Shown: one piece after another, positions 1 through 11,797 of the stretch
How positions within the stretch are numbered: position 1 is the first letter of the stretch
Layout of the letters: each line of letters opens with the position of its first letter
From: Xiphias gladius
Lineage: Eukaryota > Chordata > Actinopteri > Istiophoriformes > Xiphiidae
DNA length: 64,000 bases
Assembly: GCF_016859285.1 (NCBI RefSeq)
Contig: NC_053418.1
Span: forward strand, 422,501-486,500
Reading direction: 5' to 3'
The notes under the pieces: generated by a model
Told to the model about the DNA's origin: nothing
What the model saw: the letters and a program-made list of their open reading frames with translations, nothing else
Databases searched by the model: none
Position numbers and translations under genes: made by a program

Positions 1-2648
1 GTTCTCACTGGAATCAGGTTTTATTTGCAGAATTCGGGTGAATTAGTTTCCAACAGGTGCAGCCCAGACTGTCGCACCAGAGGAGTTAGAATAATAAAAC
101 TTAAGAAACCTAAAGGCACAGTCCGTAGATATATGAAACAGGTAGCCTGAGTATTAAAACTGAAGCCACAGACTCTCAGTACAGGACTCATGTTAAATAT
201 AATAACTCAGTGTGAGTAATTAAAGGCTTCTGATGCTGCTGAAGTTTTATTTCCATCAGAAAAAAACTCGTCAATTAAACGCTGCAGTAAACTGATCCTG
301 TTCAGAAGTGATCTTAGAAAGATTGTGTATCAACAAGCACCTTGAAATGACGATAGTATTGTACAATACTTATAACGTAAAATAAAACAGTAACCAGAAG
401 GTTCTGATCCAGGGAGCAGATGTGATAAAACTGCTGCTTTTCTTGAGTGTCGGTGTGTGACGGCCCTCGTCCAGATGTTGTCGTTGTGCGGATCACATGT
501 GGATCTGGGTGCTGTGATGCATGTGATTATGGATTTAGGATGGTTGTCTGTGACAAACGTCCACACTGGGTTTCAGGGTGTAAAACCAGCTGCCATCTCC
601 TCCTCCTGCTGCATCCCTCTGCCTCCCCGTGGTCTCTCCAACAACTCTGCGTCTTTGTGTGTCTTTGTAGAGCACGGTCAAGACAGTCTGTCCTGGAAGA
701 CGTTCACAGTGTTGCACTCAGTTAGTTAGGTACAGTTAGTATAATAATACTACTCCTGCAAATGCCTTTGAGAAAGGAACTGGGCTCAGAACTGGAGGTG
801 GTCCTGGTCAAATGTCAAGGACAACTTCCTTAATAAAGTACAACAAACTGTATCAGAATTAGAGCTGTTTGACCGTGAAATCCCTGCTCAGGTGTTTTTC
901 CCAGTATTATGCAGCTTTTGCCTTCTGAAACGCTTCTGGCATAATAAACGAGACGAGACGAGGCAACTTTATCGTCGGCTTACACGGAAATTCATTTTGC
1001 ATCCCAAGGCAGTTCTGCCTTAGAGATTGACGCCGAGATTAAACGTGCAGTTACTCATATGAGACTTTCCCCAGTCACACATAAAACATCACAACAATCA
1101 TAACTAGACTCAGTAGATCGCGTACCTCCGCCAAGGTGAAAAATGCCCTATTTCTCCAAGTTCAGTAAAGGGATGAAAAAAAAACTCCTGGATCTGCCCC
1201 TTCAAACAGATCCGCACCAAAATGTAATGGGTTCTTCCCGGCCCAGGCCCCCTCCCTTCACCAAGTCTGGTGGAAATCGCTTCAGTATGTTTTGCGTAAT
1301 CCTGCTGTCAAACAAACAAATCGACAGACACGGCTGAAAACATAACCTCCTTCACGGAAGGTAACTATCATCCAATTCACATCTTAGTCTCTGGATTCAG
1401 ATCTCAGTCAGCAACACACTAATCTTGGTTAAACACTAGTATACACTGATGTATGAAAGAGTTCTTCAGCCTGTTATGTTCAAATCGTGTGGCTCTATAT
1501 CGCCCGCTAGAGGGCAGAAGTCGGTATTTTCCATTTAAGACGTGAGGAGTCGGAGGACACACTGATCGCAGGTCTGAGCAGGTTCTTGTTGTGAGCTGCT
1601 TGAAAATCCTTGAATAATAATCCTAATAATCCTTGAACAGATTCAGACTTAATGGCATAGCTTAGTTTTACGTTTCACAGACCGGCTGCTGAACCAGGCC
1701 GTACTGCGATAACTGATCTAAAGAACAGAAGAACCATCTGGCTACTGAAAAAAAATCTCTAGAAACGAAAAAAAAAAAAAATGTATCTTCTTATCTTCTT
1801 ATGACATAAATGACATATGAGGAGGTCACAATAGGGTGGCTTCTATCATAACACCCACTTATTTGTATGAAGAGACTTATTTCTTTTCTACATTGTGAAC
1901 TGTCACTGGAGGGAGCTGACATTCAGGAGGAAGGCCCACGAATCTGTTGTGTACTGAAAATCAGGGCATTTTTGTCAAACCCCGGAATCAGTCAATCAGT
2001 GTTCCACCGGGACAGTCTTGTCGGTGTCAGTCAGCAGAGACGGTCAGGTGGAGTCGTCACAGTATTGTAAACGTGAACAACAGATGCATCCTGGAGGCGT
2101 CCCGACATTAGTTCTGATCAGAGAGGAGAGTCTACCGTTCTGTTTGTCAGCAGGAGTCGGACCAGTAAAGGAGGTTCAGGACAAAGTGTTACCGAAGCAT
2201 TTTCGACAGGAGCCAATCAGGCGGAACTGTGTTGAATGCAGATGACAAGTCCAGGAAAAGGGCTCTGTATGTTTTAGGTTTGTCTGCATCTTCCGTGGTG
2301 CAGCCTTGTTTCTCTAGGCAAATAGAGAAAGTGCCGTGTGCTTCCTATTGCTTCGTCGAGGTGCTGAACCGTTGTCTTTTCCAGATTTCATAATGAGACG
2401 TCTTCCAAGCTTGCAGAATAGTGTGAGTGCTGACAGAAAGTGGAACGGTAGGTTGTCAGACAGGGGCCAGTTCCCTGGCAAAGGATTTCAAAGCAAGAGA
2501 ACTACTCGAGTCGGGGCCGAGGGCCTTCCTTGAGTTGGTACACTGGAAGATGCTGGTTAGAGAACAGGCTCTACCTCCTCCGAAAGGTTATTGGTTCGAT
2601 TAAATTTGCGTGCGTGTTGTATTCACTCTGTGTGTGTTTATGTACCAG
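1..2648 (+). other. C5 intron (partial), no exon recognised
   Basis: The exon before 2649 should encode the stretch ahead of GEVLGEVLS. I searched all three + frames and found nothing resembling it with splice sites, so it probably lies before the window. Contents are unremarkable apart from a MITE-like repeat at 1105-1366. Confidence 0.55.
1105..1366 (-). repeat. Dispersed MITE-like repeat
   Basis: Read on the minus strand it runs from ggaggttatgttttcagccg through gcggatctg and gatccaggagttttttt to cttggcggaggt. I recognise this as a short, very abundant dispersed repeat of fish and other animals. The two ends are imperfect inverted repeats: acctccgccaagg at 1124 against accttccgtgaagg at the other end. 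Its transposon class is not established here. Confidence 0.6.
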
Positions 2649-5107
2649 GGGAAGTTCTAGGTGAGGTCTTGTCAGTGATGTACAACCCCGAAGGCCTCCG
2701 GCAGCTTGTCAACCTGCCGGCCGGGTCAGCAGAGGCGGAGCTAAGTGGACTCCTTCCCCTCATCCACATGTACCAGTACCTGGAGACAACGAGGACCTGG
2801 GACTTCCTGGGAGCAGATATCCAGAAGAACTCAGCAGATCTGAGACAGAAGATCAGAGAGGGTGAGGAGACACCGAAGGGACACCGATGGTAACCTGAGG
2901 GTTTTTATTTAGTGATTATTTACTGTGTGTGTGTGTGTTTGTGTGTGTTTGTGTGTGTGCGTGTAGGTCTGGTGGGTATCAGCTCCTTCAGAGGTGGAGA
3001 CTCCAGTTACAGCATGTGGACGAAGCGACAACCCAGCACCTGGTCAGAACACACACCTGAATCTTAGGTTCCATTCCATAATTCTCACTATCCAGATTGT
3101 TGATAAGACCGACAACGACGGCCCCGCGGTGCACGACAAACAACAACTGATCAGGGAAGAAATTCTCTACGATGCTAAAACGATACGAAATACGTCCCGG
3201 GTACCTACAGGTACAAGTGCAGAAGTACAGGAAACAAATTAGCCTTTAGGAGACCAAGACCCGAACTAACTTACTCTCTAGATCCTCTTTAAATGACCCT
3301 GTTCATACTTAATAACTACAACAGGGCCTCAGCAGACTCAGCCCATGTGTCCTTCACAACAGTCATGTCATGAAAAGGAGACAAACTACCTGTGGCACTT
3401 ACACTCAGTTTAAAAAAAACCTACAGATAAATTTATAATAAACTTTAAACTTTACAATAAGTTTTTACATTCAAAGACTTTTTGCATATTAATTTAAATA
3501 CTTTCACTTCAATATAAAAAAATAATATTTACAGCGTAATTTATTTCTGAGTCACCATTAGACATCTGTCTGTCAGGCTGACCGCTCTGGCGGTGAAGAC
3601 CCTGTCTGTGGTGGATCAGGTCGTCCCTGTGGACCACCAGTCTCTGTCGGAATCTGTGGCCTGGTTGATCCGCAGCGCTCAGCAGCAGGACGGATCCTTC
3701 GCCGACAAATCCTCCCACAGGCCCAGCAAAGTCATGGTCAGCAACAGGCTTCCTCTTCCCCTGCTCTTCGTTTAACCTTTCACCGAGATGTCGTCCTCAT
3801 CAGGGGGAGACTACGGTTTGGATCACCTTTGAAATCTTTCTGTCTTCTGATTGGCTGCAGGCTGTGGGGACCGATGCGGTCGACCAGTCCGTGTATCTGA
3901 CGTCCTTTGTGCTGATCGCCTTGCACAGAGCCAGGAGCATCAGAGACCCGATCCTGCAGCTCCAAGTGAGGACAAACTCTCATCCTCCTCTTCATCTCGT
4001 CGTCCTTTCATTGCTCTCCTCTCTCTCCTCCTCCTGCAGCAGCGCAACCGGCACGGACCCATCAGGACGCGGCGAGGCCCCGGGCACAGGCGTGTAAAAT
4101 ACCCTGTCCACTCTCCTCGTGGTTGGGGGCAAACATTACATGTATGCAACTCGATTTACAAAGGGAGGAAGGAATGAGTAATCTTATTTTCGTGTCTGGT
4201 CATTTATACGACCCCTCCCTCGTGGAAATATTCAGACACATTAATAAACAACAACCCAGACCTTTCAGCGTGTGTGTACCTGGACCGTCGCAGCACAGCA
4301 TATAAATCGTAATACGTCATACAGATGAGAGAAAAAGGAGACATCCAACCGTGGAAAGTCCGAACATGTGAACAGAACTGAACCAAGTCTCCATTTACCT
4401 GTCAGCTAGAACAATGTGTATGTAATTCATCTAAAATGATTTTATTTCTCCTCCGTTCTGGATGGATAGAAATATATTCATAAAACTCAAAAACATCATC
4501 AGAAAGGTTTTCAGTGAAGCTCCAGCTTCAGTTTTAATCAAATCTACATCTGGAACGTGAATGTTTTTAAACAGAGTTTGTTCATGGTTGAAAGGACAGT
4601 AGAGATGAAAATGAGAAAAGTGGCCTCTTTCATCTTCATCCGAGCCTCAGCTTCCTCCAGTGTCAGTAAAGACTATACATCACGTCTGATCTGGGCTCAG
4701 TCATCTCTCCCCTTGGGACAAATCGCACTTCACACGTACTTTCATTCTCTTTTTTCTAAAGTTCTCAGGCTCGACTGGTGCCAGATTTTTGCTTAATTTT
4801 CCTCGAATCTTCAGACACCACAGCCAATGAGCGGTTTGATAAACGCACTTTAAATTTCAAAACCTTCGAGCAAATCACTTCGCTGTTTTCAACTCTTCTC
4901 GTTCTCTTTGTTCCTCTCATCCTTCCTCTACTCAGTTCCATGATAACAGCATGAGGTCTGCAGCAAACTACATTTCCCAGCATGCCACAGGTGTCAAGAG
5001 TGTGTATGTGCGTGCGGTGGCGACCTACGCTCTGACCCTTCACGACCCCAACAGCATGGCGGCCTTTCAGCTGCTCACCAGCCTGGAGAACCTGGCTCGA
5101 CAGAAAG

Positions 5108-5139
<32 letters not shown>

Positions 5140-8100
5140 GCAGTGGAATGTGGAGAATAGTTGAGTTTTCACAGGTCACAATCAAAGTTAAAATCATTTC
5201 GACTTGTTTTTGGGTTGTTATTTTTAGATTTTAATTTGCAGACGTGGAATAAAACAGATGTGACCCCCCCCCCATAAAACTAAGACTAAACTGGACATAA
5301 TGAAGAAGTAATTAGACGTCATGGATTAAACGTGATGACATTTCTTTTTAAAATGTTCAAAAGATAGCGAGCGCTTGATAAAGTGTACTTTGGTATTCCT
5401 GATCTGTACACCTGGATATCTGAGGGAACACTCCCCCTGCTTCGACGTACATTCAATACATACATGTACAGACACACAGGTGCATAAGTATCTGGACAGT
5501 GAGACGGTTTCCCTACCTGTGCCTCTGTTCACCATCAAAATGGATCTGAAACGAAACCATCGGGATGTGATTGAAGTGCAGACTTTCAGCTTTAATTCCA
5601 GGGTTTAACAAAATATCACATTAACCGTTAAGGAATTACAGCCATTTTCATACATTGTCCCTCATTTTCAAAAGCTCAAAAGTAACTGGACAATTGACAA
5701 CTGATCAGTTTCATGTTCAGCTGTGTCCTGTTCCCTCGTTGTTTTATGACAAATGAAGCAGATAAAAGGTCTGGAGTTGATTCCAAGTGTCGGTGGCAAC
5801 TGTCAATGATTCAAAGAGGTGTCGATGCAGATGAAGGAGGCCAGAAGTACAAAATTAGTGAATGTAATTTTGTACTTTTAGGAGAATGCTGGATAAAAGT
5901 GATGATTTGAAATTAATCAAAAGTTGCTTAAAAAAATATCGAAATATTTCAAAATGGAGAGAATGTTAGTGCCGGTTAAATGTTTGCAACAGATAACATT
6001 TTAAATAAGAGGGAAAATCTTTGTGGGTCAAAAGATGGATGAAATAGATCAGTGATGCTTAATGATCAGCTACTGCATCAGAAAACTTTTTAAATGTTAT
6101 TTTTTTGAATAAGTTTTTTCTCTTAATTGAATCACACTAAATACTCACAGTCAAAACAAAACCATGTACTGTGTGTGTGTATGTGTGTGTGTGTTTGTAC
6201 AGGTCACCCCGCTGTGCTCAGGTACTGGCAGGAGTCCAGCGTGACGGCTGATTGGCTGAAACCCGACGAATCCAGCGGCGTGACGGTGGAGACGACAGCG
6301 TACGTCCTGCTGACTGTGCTGCTCAAGGTGCTGCTCTCTCCTGTTGGGTTTATCTTTTATTTTGTTCAAGTCCAGTTTTACTTTACACTAAAACCATCGT
6401 CGGGAGCAGGCAGAGCTGCCTGGGAACAACAGCAACAACACAATTTAACAATCAGTGCTCACAGCTTTATGTGAACAGCTTCAGTTCTGTGGAGGCTTTT
6501 AAACCACTGTTGAAAGAAGGTTTGATCAGCTGATTAGTTCCTGTGTTCACTTTGATCAGTTATTCAGGTCTTAGGTGGTTTTCTTCCACATGAGTCGCCT
6601 CCAGCTTGATGTTTAAACTCCTTGCATGATGCCCGTTGGTCATTTATGTTATTACCGGATCCTTTTGAATGTTCTCCTGATCCGAACCGCAGCACTCAGC
6701 ACAGTAATATACAACAGAACTTTTGAGCCTTTCAGGCGTCGGATCCTTGGTGGATGTAAAGTAATAAATTCTCTAGTTTTTCCAGTGAAGGGCAGATGGA
6801 TCCATACATTAGGAAAACAGTTATATCTTATAAACTTGTAATAAGAATAACTATTCCATGCCGTGAATCTTTTAAAAAGACACAGTTCCTGAGACTGCAG
6901 CTTCTGGGCCGGTGACACAAGAGATTTGGTATTTCCACAGTACGAAGCTGGTTCAATGAACATCTCGTCCCCTATGAGTCTAATTCTGAAATACGGAGAT
7001 CTTATTGTCGTAATTAAAAGTGAGATCTGAGAAACCCATGGTGTCAGAATCAGCAAAAGAATCTGCCTATATGTGAACGTGAGCTGTGTGTGAAAGGCAT
7101 TTAGTGAGACCAAGCCTAAACATCTGACAAAAAAAAGACATTTCAGTCAGTGGGCCTCATGCAAGAACATTTTCATATTCTTGTCCCAAACTTCTCCGAC
7201 TTCACTCTGTGAGGTTTGTTCGAGTGTCAAGTGTTTTATGGCTCGTTTCAGACTGATGAACAGCACCTGTTCACGAGGAGGTGTGTGTTCGTCAGATTTG
7301 ACCAAGAGTATAATCAGCACCTCTAAAATGTCCACATAAAGCTGCCTGTTCTGCTTCGCGTGCAACGGTCACTGAGATATCAGACCTGCAGCAGGTGATG
7401 TTGGACTGTCAGGTGATATAACCGAGGATGATCCTGGACAGAGACCCGCAGGAAGACCCCGAGGCAGCGAGGGCAGGGAGACAGTTTCCCAAGTCAGAGT
7501 CAAAGTGAACTTTATTCAGACCGTACGACAGAGAGCGCACAGCAAAACGAAGCCGCGGTCCTCCAAGCTCGATGTGCACATGACTGACAGAAGTGAGACG
7601 CACCGGGACAGAGCAGATAGTTTACAGTGTCACAACATCGACGATCTTAACAGGCGGCTTACTGCAATATGACAGTATGTTAATGTTACCACAGGAGAGC
7701 AGCAATAAAGTGCTGAGATACGAGCAGCAAAGGGTCTATGACCCGATGATATAGTCTCAGCAGTCAGAGCTGAATATATGTGATCAGTCAGTTGTTGTGT
7801 GAAAGACAGCTCTGACAGCCTGGTAGCGTGTGTGTGTGTGTGTTTGTACAGGTCACCCCGCTGTGCTCAGGTACTGGCAGGAGTCCAGCGTGACGGCTGA
7901 TTGGCTGAAACCCGACGAATCCAGCGGCGTGACGGTGGAGACGACAGCGTACGTCCTGCTGACTGTGCTGCTCAAGGTGCTGCTCTCTCCTGTTGGGTTT
8001 ATCTTTTATTTTGTTCAAGTCCAGTTTTACTTTACACTAAAACCATCGTCGGGAGCAGGCAGAGCTGCCTGGGAACAACAGCAACAACACAATTTAACAA

Positions 8101-11100
8101 TCAATGCTCACAACTTTATGTGAACAGCTTCAGTTCTGTGGAGGCTTTTAAACCACTGTTGAAAGAAGGTTTGATCAGCTGATTAGTTCCTGTGTTCACT
8201 TTGATCAGTTATTCAGGTCTTAGGTGGTTTTCTTCCACATGAGTCGCCTCCAGCTTGATGTTTAAACTCCTTGCATGATGCCCGTTGGTCATTTATGTTA
8301 TTACCGGATCCTTTTGAATGTTCTCCTGATCCGGAAATCCGGCAGCACTCAGCACAGTAATATACAACAGAACTTTTGAGCCTTTCAGGCGTCGGATCCT
8401 TGGTGGATGTAAAGTAATAAATTCTCTAGTTTTTCCAGTGAAGGGCAGATGGATCCATACATTAGGAAAACAGTTATATCTTATAAACTTGTAATAAGAA
8501 TAACTATTCCATGCCGTGAATCTTTTAAAAAGACACAGTTCCTGAGACTGCAGCTTCTGGGCCGGTGACACAAGAGATTTGGTATTTCCACAGTACGAAG
8601 CTGGTTCAATGAACATCTCGTCCCCTATGAGTCTAATTCTGAAATACGGAGATCTTATTGTCGTAATTAAAAGTGAGATCTGAGAAACCCATGGTGTCAG
8701 AATCAGCAAAAGAATCTGCCTATATGTGAACGTGAGCTGTGTGTGAAAGGCATTTAGTGAGACCAAGCCTAAACATCTGACAAAAAAAAGACATTTCAGT
8801 CAGTGGGCCTCATGCAAGAACATTTTCATATTCTTGTCCCAAACTTCTCCGACTTCACTCTGTGAGGTTTGTTCGAGTGTCAAGTGTTTTATGGCTCGTT
8901 TCAGACTGATGAACAGCACCTGTTCACGAGGAGGTGTGTGTTCGTCAGATTTGACCAAGAGTATAATCAGCACCTCTAAAATGTCCACATAAAGCTGCCT
9001 GTTCTGCTTCGCGCCGCAACGGTCACTGAGATATCAGACCTGCAGCAGGTGATGTTGGACTGTCAGGTGATATAACCGAGGATGATCCTGGACAGAGACC
9101 CGCAGGAAGACCCCGAGGCAGCGAGGGCAGGGAGACAGTTTCCCAAGTCAGAGTCAAAGTGAACTTTATTCAGACCGTACGACAGAGAGCGCACAGCAAA
9201 ACGAAGCCGCGTTCCTCCAAGCTCGATGTGCACATGACTGACAGAAGTGAGACGCACCGGGACAGAACAGATAGTTTACAGTGTCACAACATCGACGATC
9301 TTAACAGGCGGCTTACTGCAATATGACAGTATGTTAATGTTACCACAGGAGAGCAGCAATAAAGTGCTGAGATACGAGCAGCAAAGGGTCTATGACCCGA
9401 TGATATAGTCTCAGCAGTCAGAGCTGAATATATGTGATCAGTCAGTTGTTGTGTGAAAGACAGCTCTGACAGCCTGGTAGCGTGTGTGTGTGTGTGTGTG
9501 TGTGTATACAAACTACTGAAATGTAGAAGCTACTGTGACGAAACCTGCCAATAACAATACTCAAATCTACAAAACTCTGTAAATTGGCAGCCGTGATGAT
9601 GATGATGATGATGATGGAGGTATGTCAGTCTCCGGGGAACACGGTAAGAATGGAGCTCGTTGGTTGGCTGTACACCACGCGGGACGGCGGACAGCCTACC
9701 TCTCCTCATCCGCTCGGGACCAATGGTGGAGAAGCTGCCGCCAGCTTTAACTCCGCTCTTAAATCCTGCTGCTTCCTGCATGAAGCCCCATGTTCAGATC
9801 AAAAACACTGATGCCTGAGCTTTGTGTTAAAGGGGAGGATCCACTACGCCAACCCCATCCTGTCCTGGCTGACCCAGGATCAGCACTATGGAGAGGGTTT
9901 CTACTCCATACAGGTACACACACACACACACACACACAGAGGTTTTCCTTTCTTCGGGTCTTCTGTTGACCTTTGACCTCTCTCAGGACACAGTTCTGAC
10001 TCTGGAGGCGTTGACAGAGTACAGCAGGACCGTCAATCGAGCCGTCCTCAATCAGGACATCAACATCCGCTACAGGAGGAAGGGAGCGATCGGACGAGTC
10101 CAGCTCGGACAGAGCCGACCTGTGGCCACGCCTATACAGGTGAGATGAAGACAGGTACAGGACGGTTAGACGGGTCCAACACAGGAAGACAGGTCCAACA
10201 GAGTAAGATACTGTACGTTCTCACTCAACTGTCTGATTTTTAAGAGCGCGGGAACAATGTGCATCTGCAGCGTTTGCAGGTAGTTTTTCTTTTTAAAGCT
10301 CTGTTCACAGTGGAACTCTGAGCAAAAGGAAAATCTCAACCAAACTGTTGATCACATTCAGCATATTTAAGGAGCTTTCCAGACTCTGCTGGGTCTCAGC
10401 TGGTTTCATGTCTGAGCGATCATGGAGAAAATTAAAGGCAACAGAGAGTTCTTCTTAACTTCACTGTCACTGAGCAGCTTTCGTCATTGTTTTGTAAAAG
10501 CTCAGTTTTTACACACTGTACATTAGGCCAGTGTTTTCAGACGTATATGCTCTATAGACACCGAGAAGAAGGTGTGTTTACAAATGTAACCTGTTTGGTG
10601 CAGCTACTGCTCTGCTGTGGTCACTTACCCTGTCAACTGTATTTCTTTCTCTCTTCTTCTACCTGTTTCTTTTTCTCCCAGGTGACAAAGGATGATGACA
10701 TCATCGTGTCCACAGGTTATGGGAGGGGCGTGTCCACCGTGAAGGTGGGAGTGGTTTAATTCAGTTAATTGAAGGGACATTTGGCATCCTGAAACTTCCC
10801 AGATTGCCCTTTAACTTGCCCTGACTGTGTTTTCCAGCTGAAGACGGTTTACTATGCGATCACCTCATCCACACAGAAATGTAACTTTGACCTCACTATA
10901 GAGATGATCGGCCCCGGCGTCTCCAGTGGTTAGTATCTGTGTACCTGTTCGTACCTGTCTATATACCTCTGCTTCTCCCCGTCTGCCAGTTACCAGAGTC
11001 TCCGTCTCCTCCTCAGGTCCCGGTATGGATGCTCCTCACCTGGTCGCCTGTGCAAAGTAAGAAAACTGAAACCAAGCTCGATGACGACCTTTAATGTTTA

Positions 11101-11735
11101 ACTTTTATAAATGTATTATTTTGAGCCGCTTTCAGACGCACACTTCATTGTGTAAATATGTGGCATTTTGACATGTTGAGTCATTTTTCCATAAAAATCG
11201 TGGCGGCGGTTTATCTACTGAAACGTGAAACAAGACTCACCTTAGAGCTGAATGTGTCACATTAACATAAAGACCAAAGGTCAAAGACACGAAGATTAAA
11301 TGCACTCCTTTTGAGAGCACTGCAATAAATTTACCGCTTCTCCTTTCCTATGCATAAAGGAAGATAAATCCCTTTTTAAAAAAAACACAAAATTGTGTAA
11401 ATCAACCAATTTTAAGACCCTCCGCTTGCAGGGGAACGCTGGTGACTTTTTTTTACCAAAAGTAGCTGAGGTTTGTCCAAAAAGTCGCTAGATTTGTCGC
11501 TAGGTGCTTTTGTGAAGAAAAGTCACTAAAGGGTCTGAAAAGTCGGTAAATCTCGCCACAAAGGCTCTAAGTCGGCTACACTGTCTGTAAACGCCACCCG
11601 TTGATGCAACAGAAACTGTTTATGCCAGTTAATTTTAAAAGAGCAACAACCAATGGGGAAACTTTATCAGTCAGTCAGTCGGTCATGGACATTCACGTTT
11701 ATAGGGCTGCCCCTGCTGTAATAACTGACTGACCA

Positions 11736-11797
<62 letters not shown>

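Larger units (their letters stand above)
6170..9482 (+). repeat. 1.65 kb tandem duplication containing a C5 exon
   Basis: Unit 1 spans about 6170-7828 and unit 2 about 7829-9482. The offset is 1649 nt at the exon and 1654 at the far end because of small indels. Both units start in TG-rich DNA before the exon and end with the same gacagcctggtagcg running into (TG)n. By eye only about five places differ, including cagtgctcacagc/caatgctcacaac, gatccgaaccg/gatccggaaatccgg, gcgtgcaac/gcgccgcaac and cgcggtcc/cgcgttcc. That implies a very recent event or two haplotypes laid end to end. Confidence 0.93.
2649..10139 (+). other. c5: C5 segment: thioester-like (TED/C5d) domain exons
   Basis: These exons encode the helical TED fold. 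Landmarks in order are GEVLGEVLS, NLPAGSAEAEL, YQYLETTRTW, TWLTALAVKTL split across the 3042/3577 junction, VYLTSFVLIALHRA, YVRAVATYALTLHD, VETTAYVLLTVLL, HYGEGFYSIQDT and LEALTEYSR. Each has a counterpart in human C5. The Cys and Gln needed for a thioester are absent, so covalent surface attachment is not expected, as is known for C5. The last exon runs on into the following CUB segment. Confidence 0.93.
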
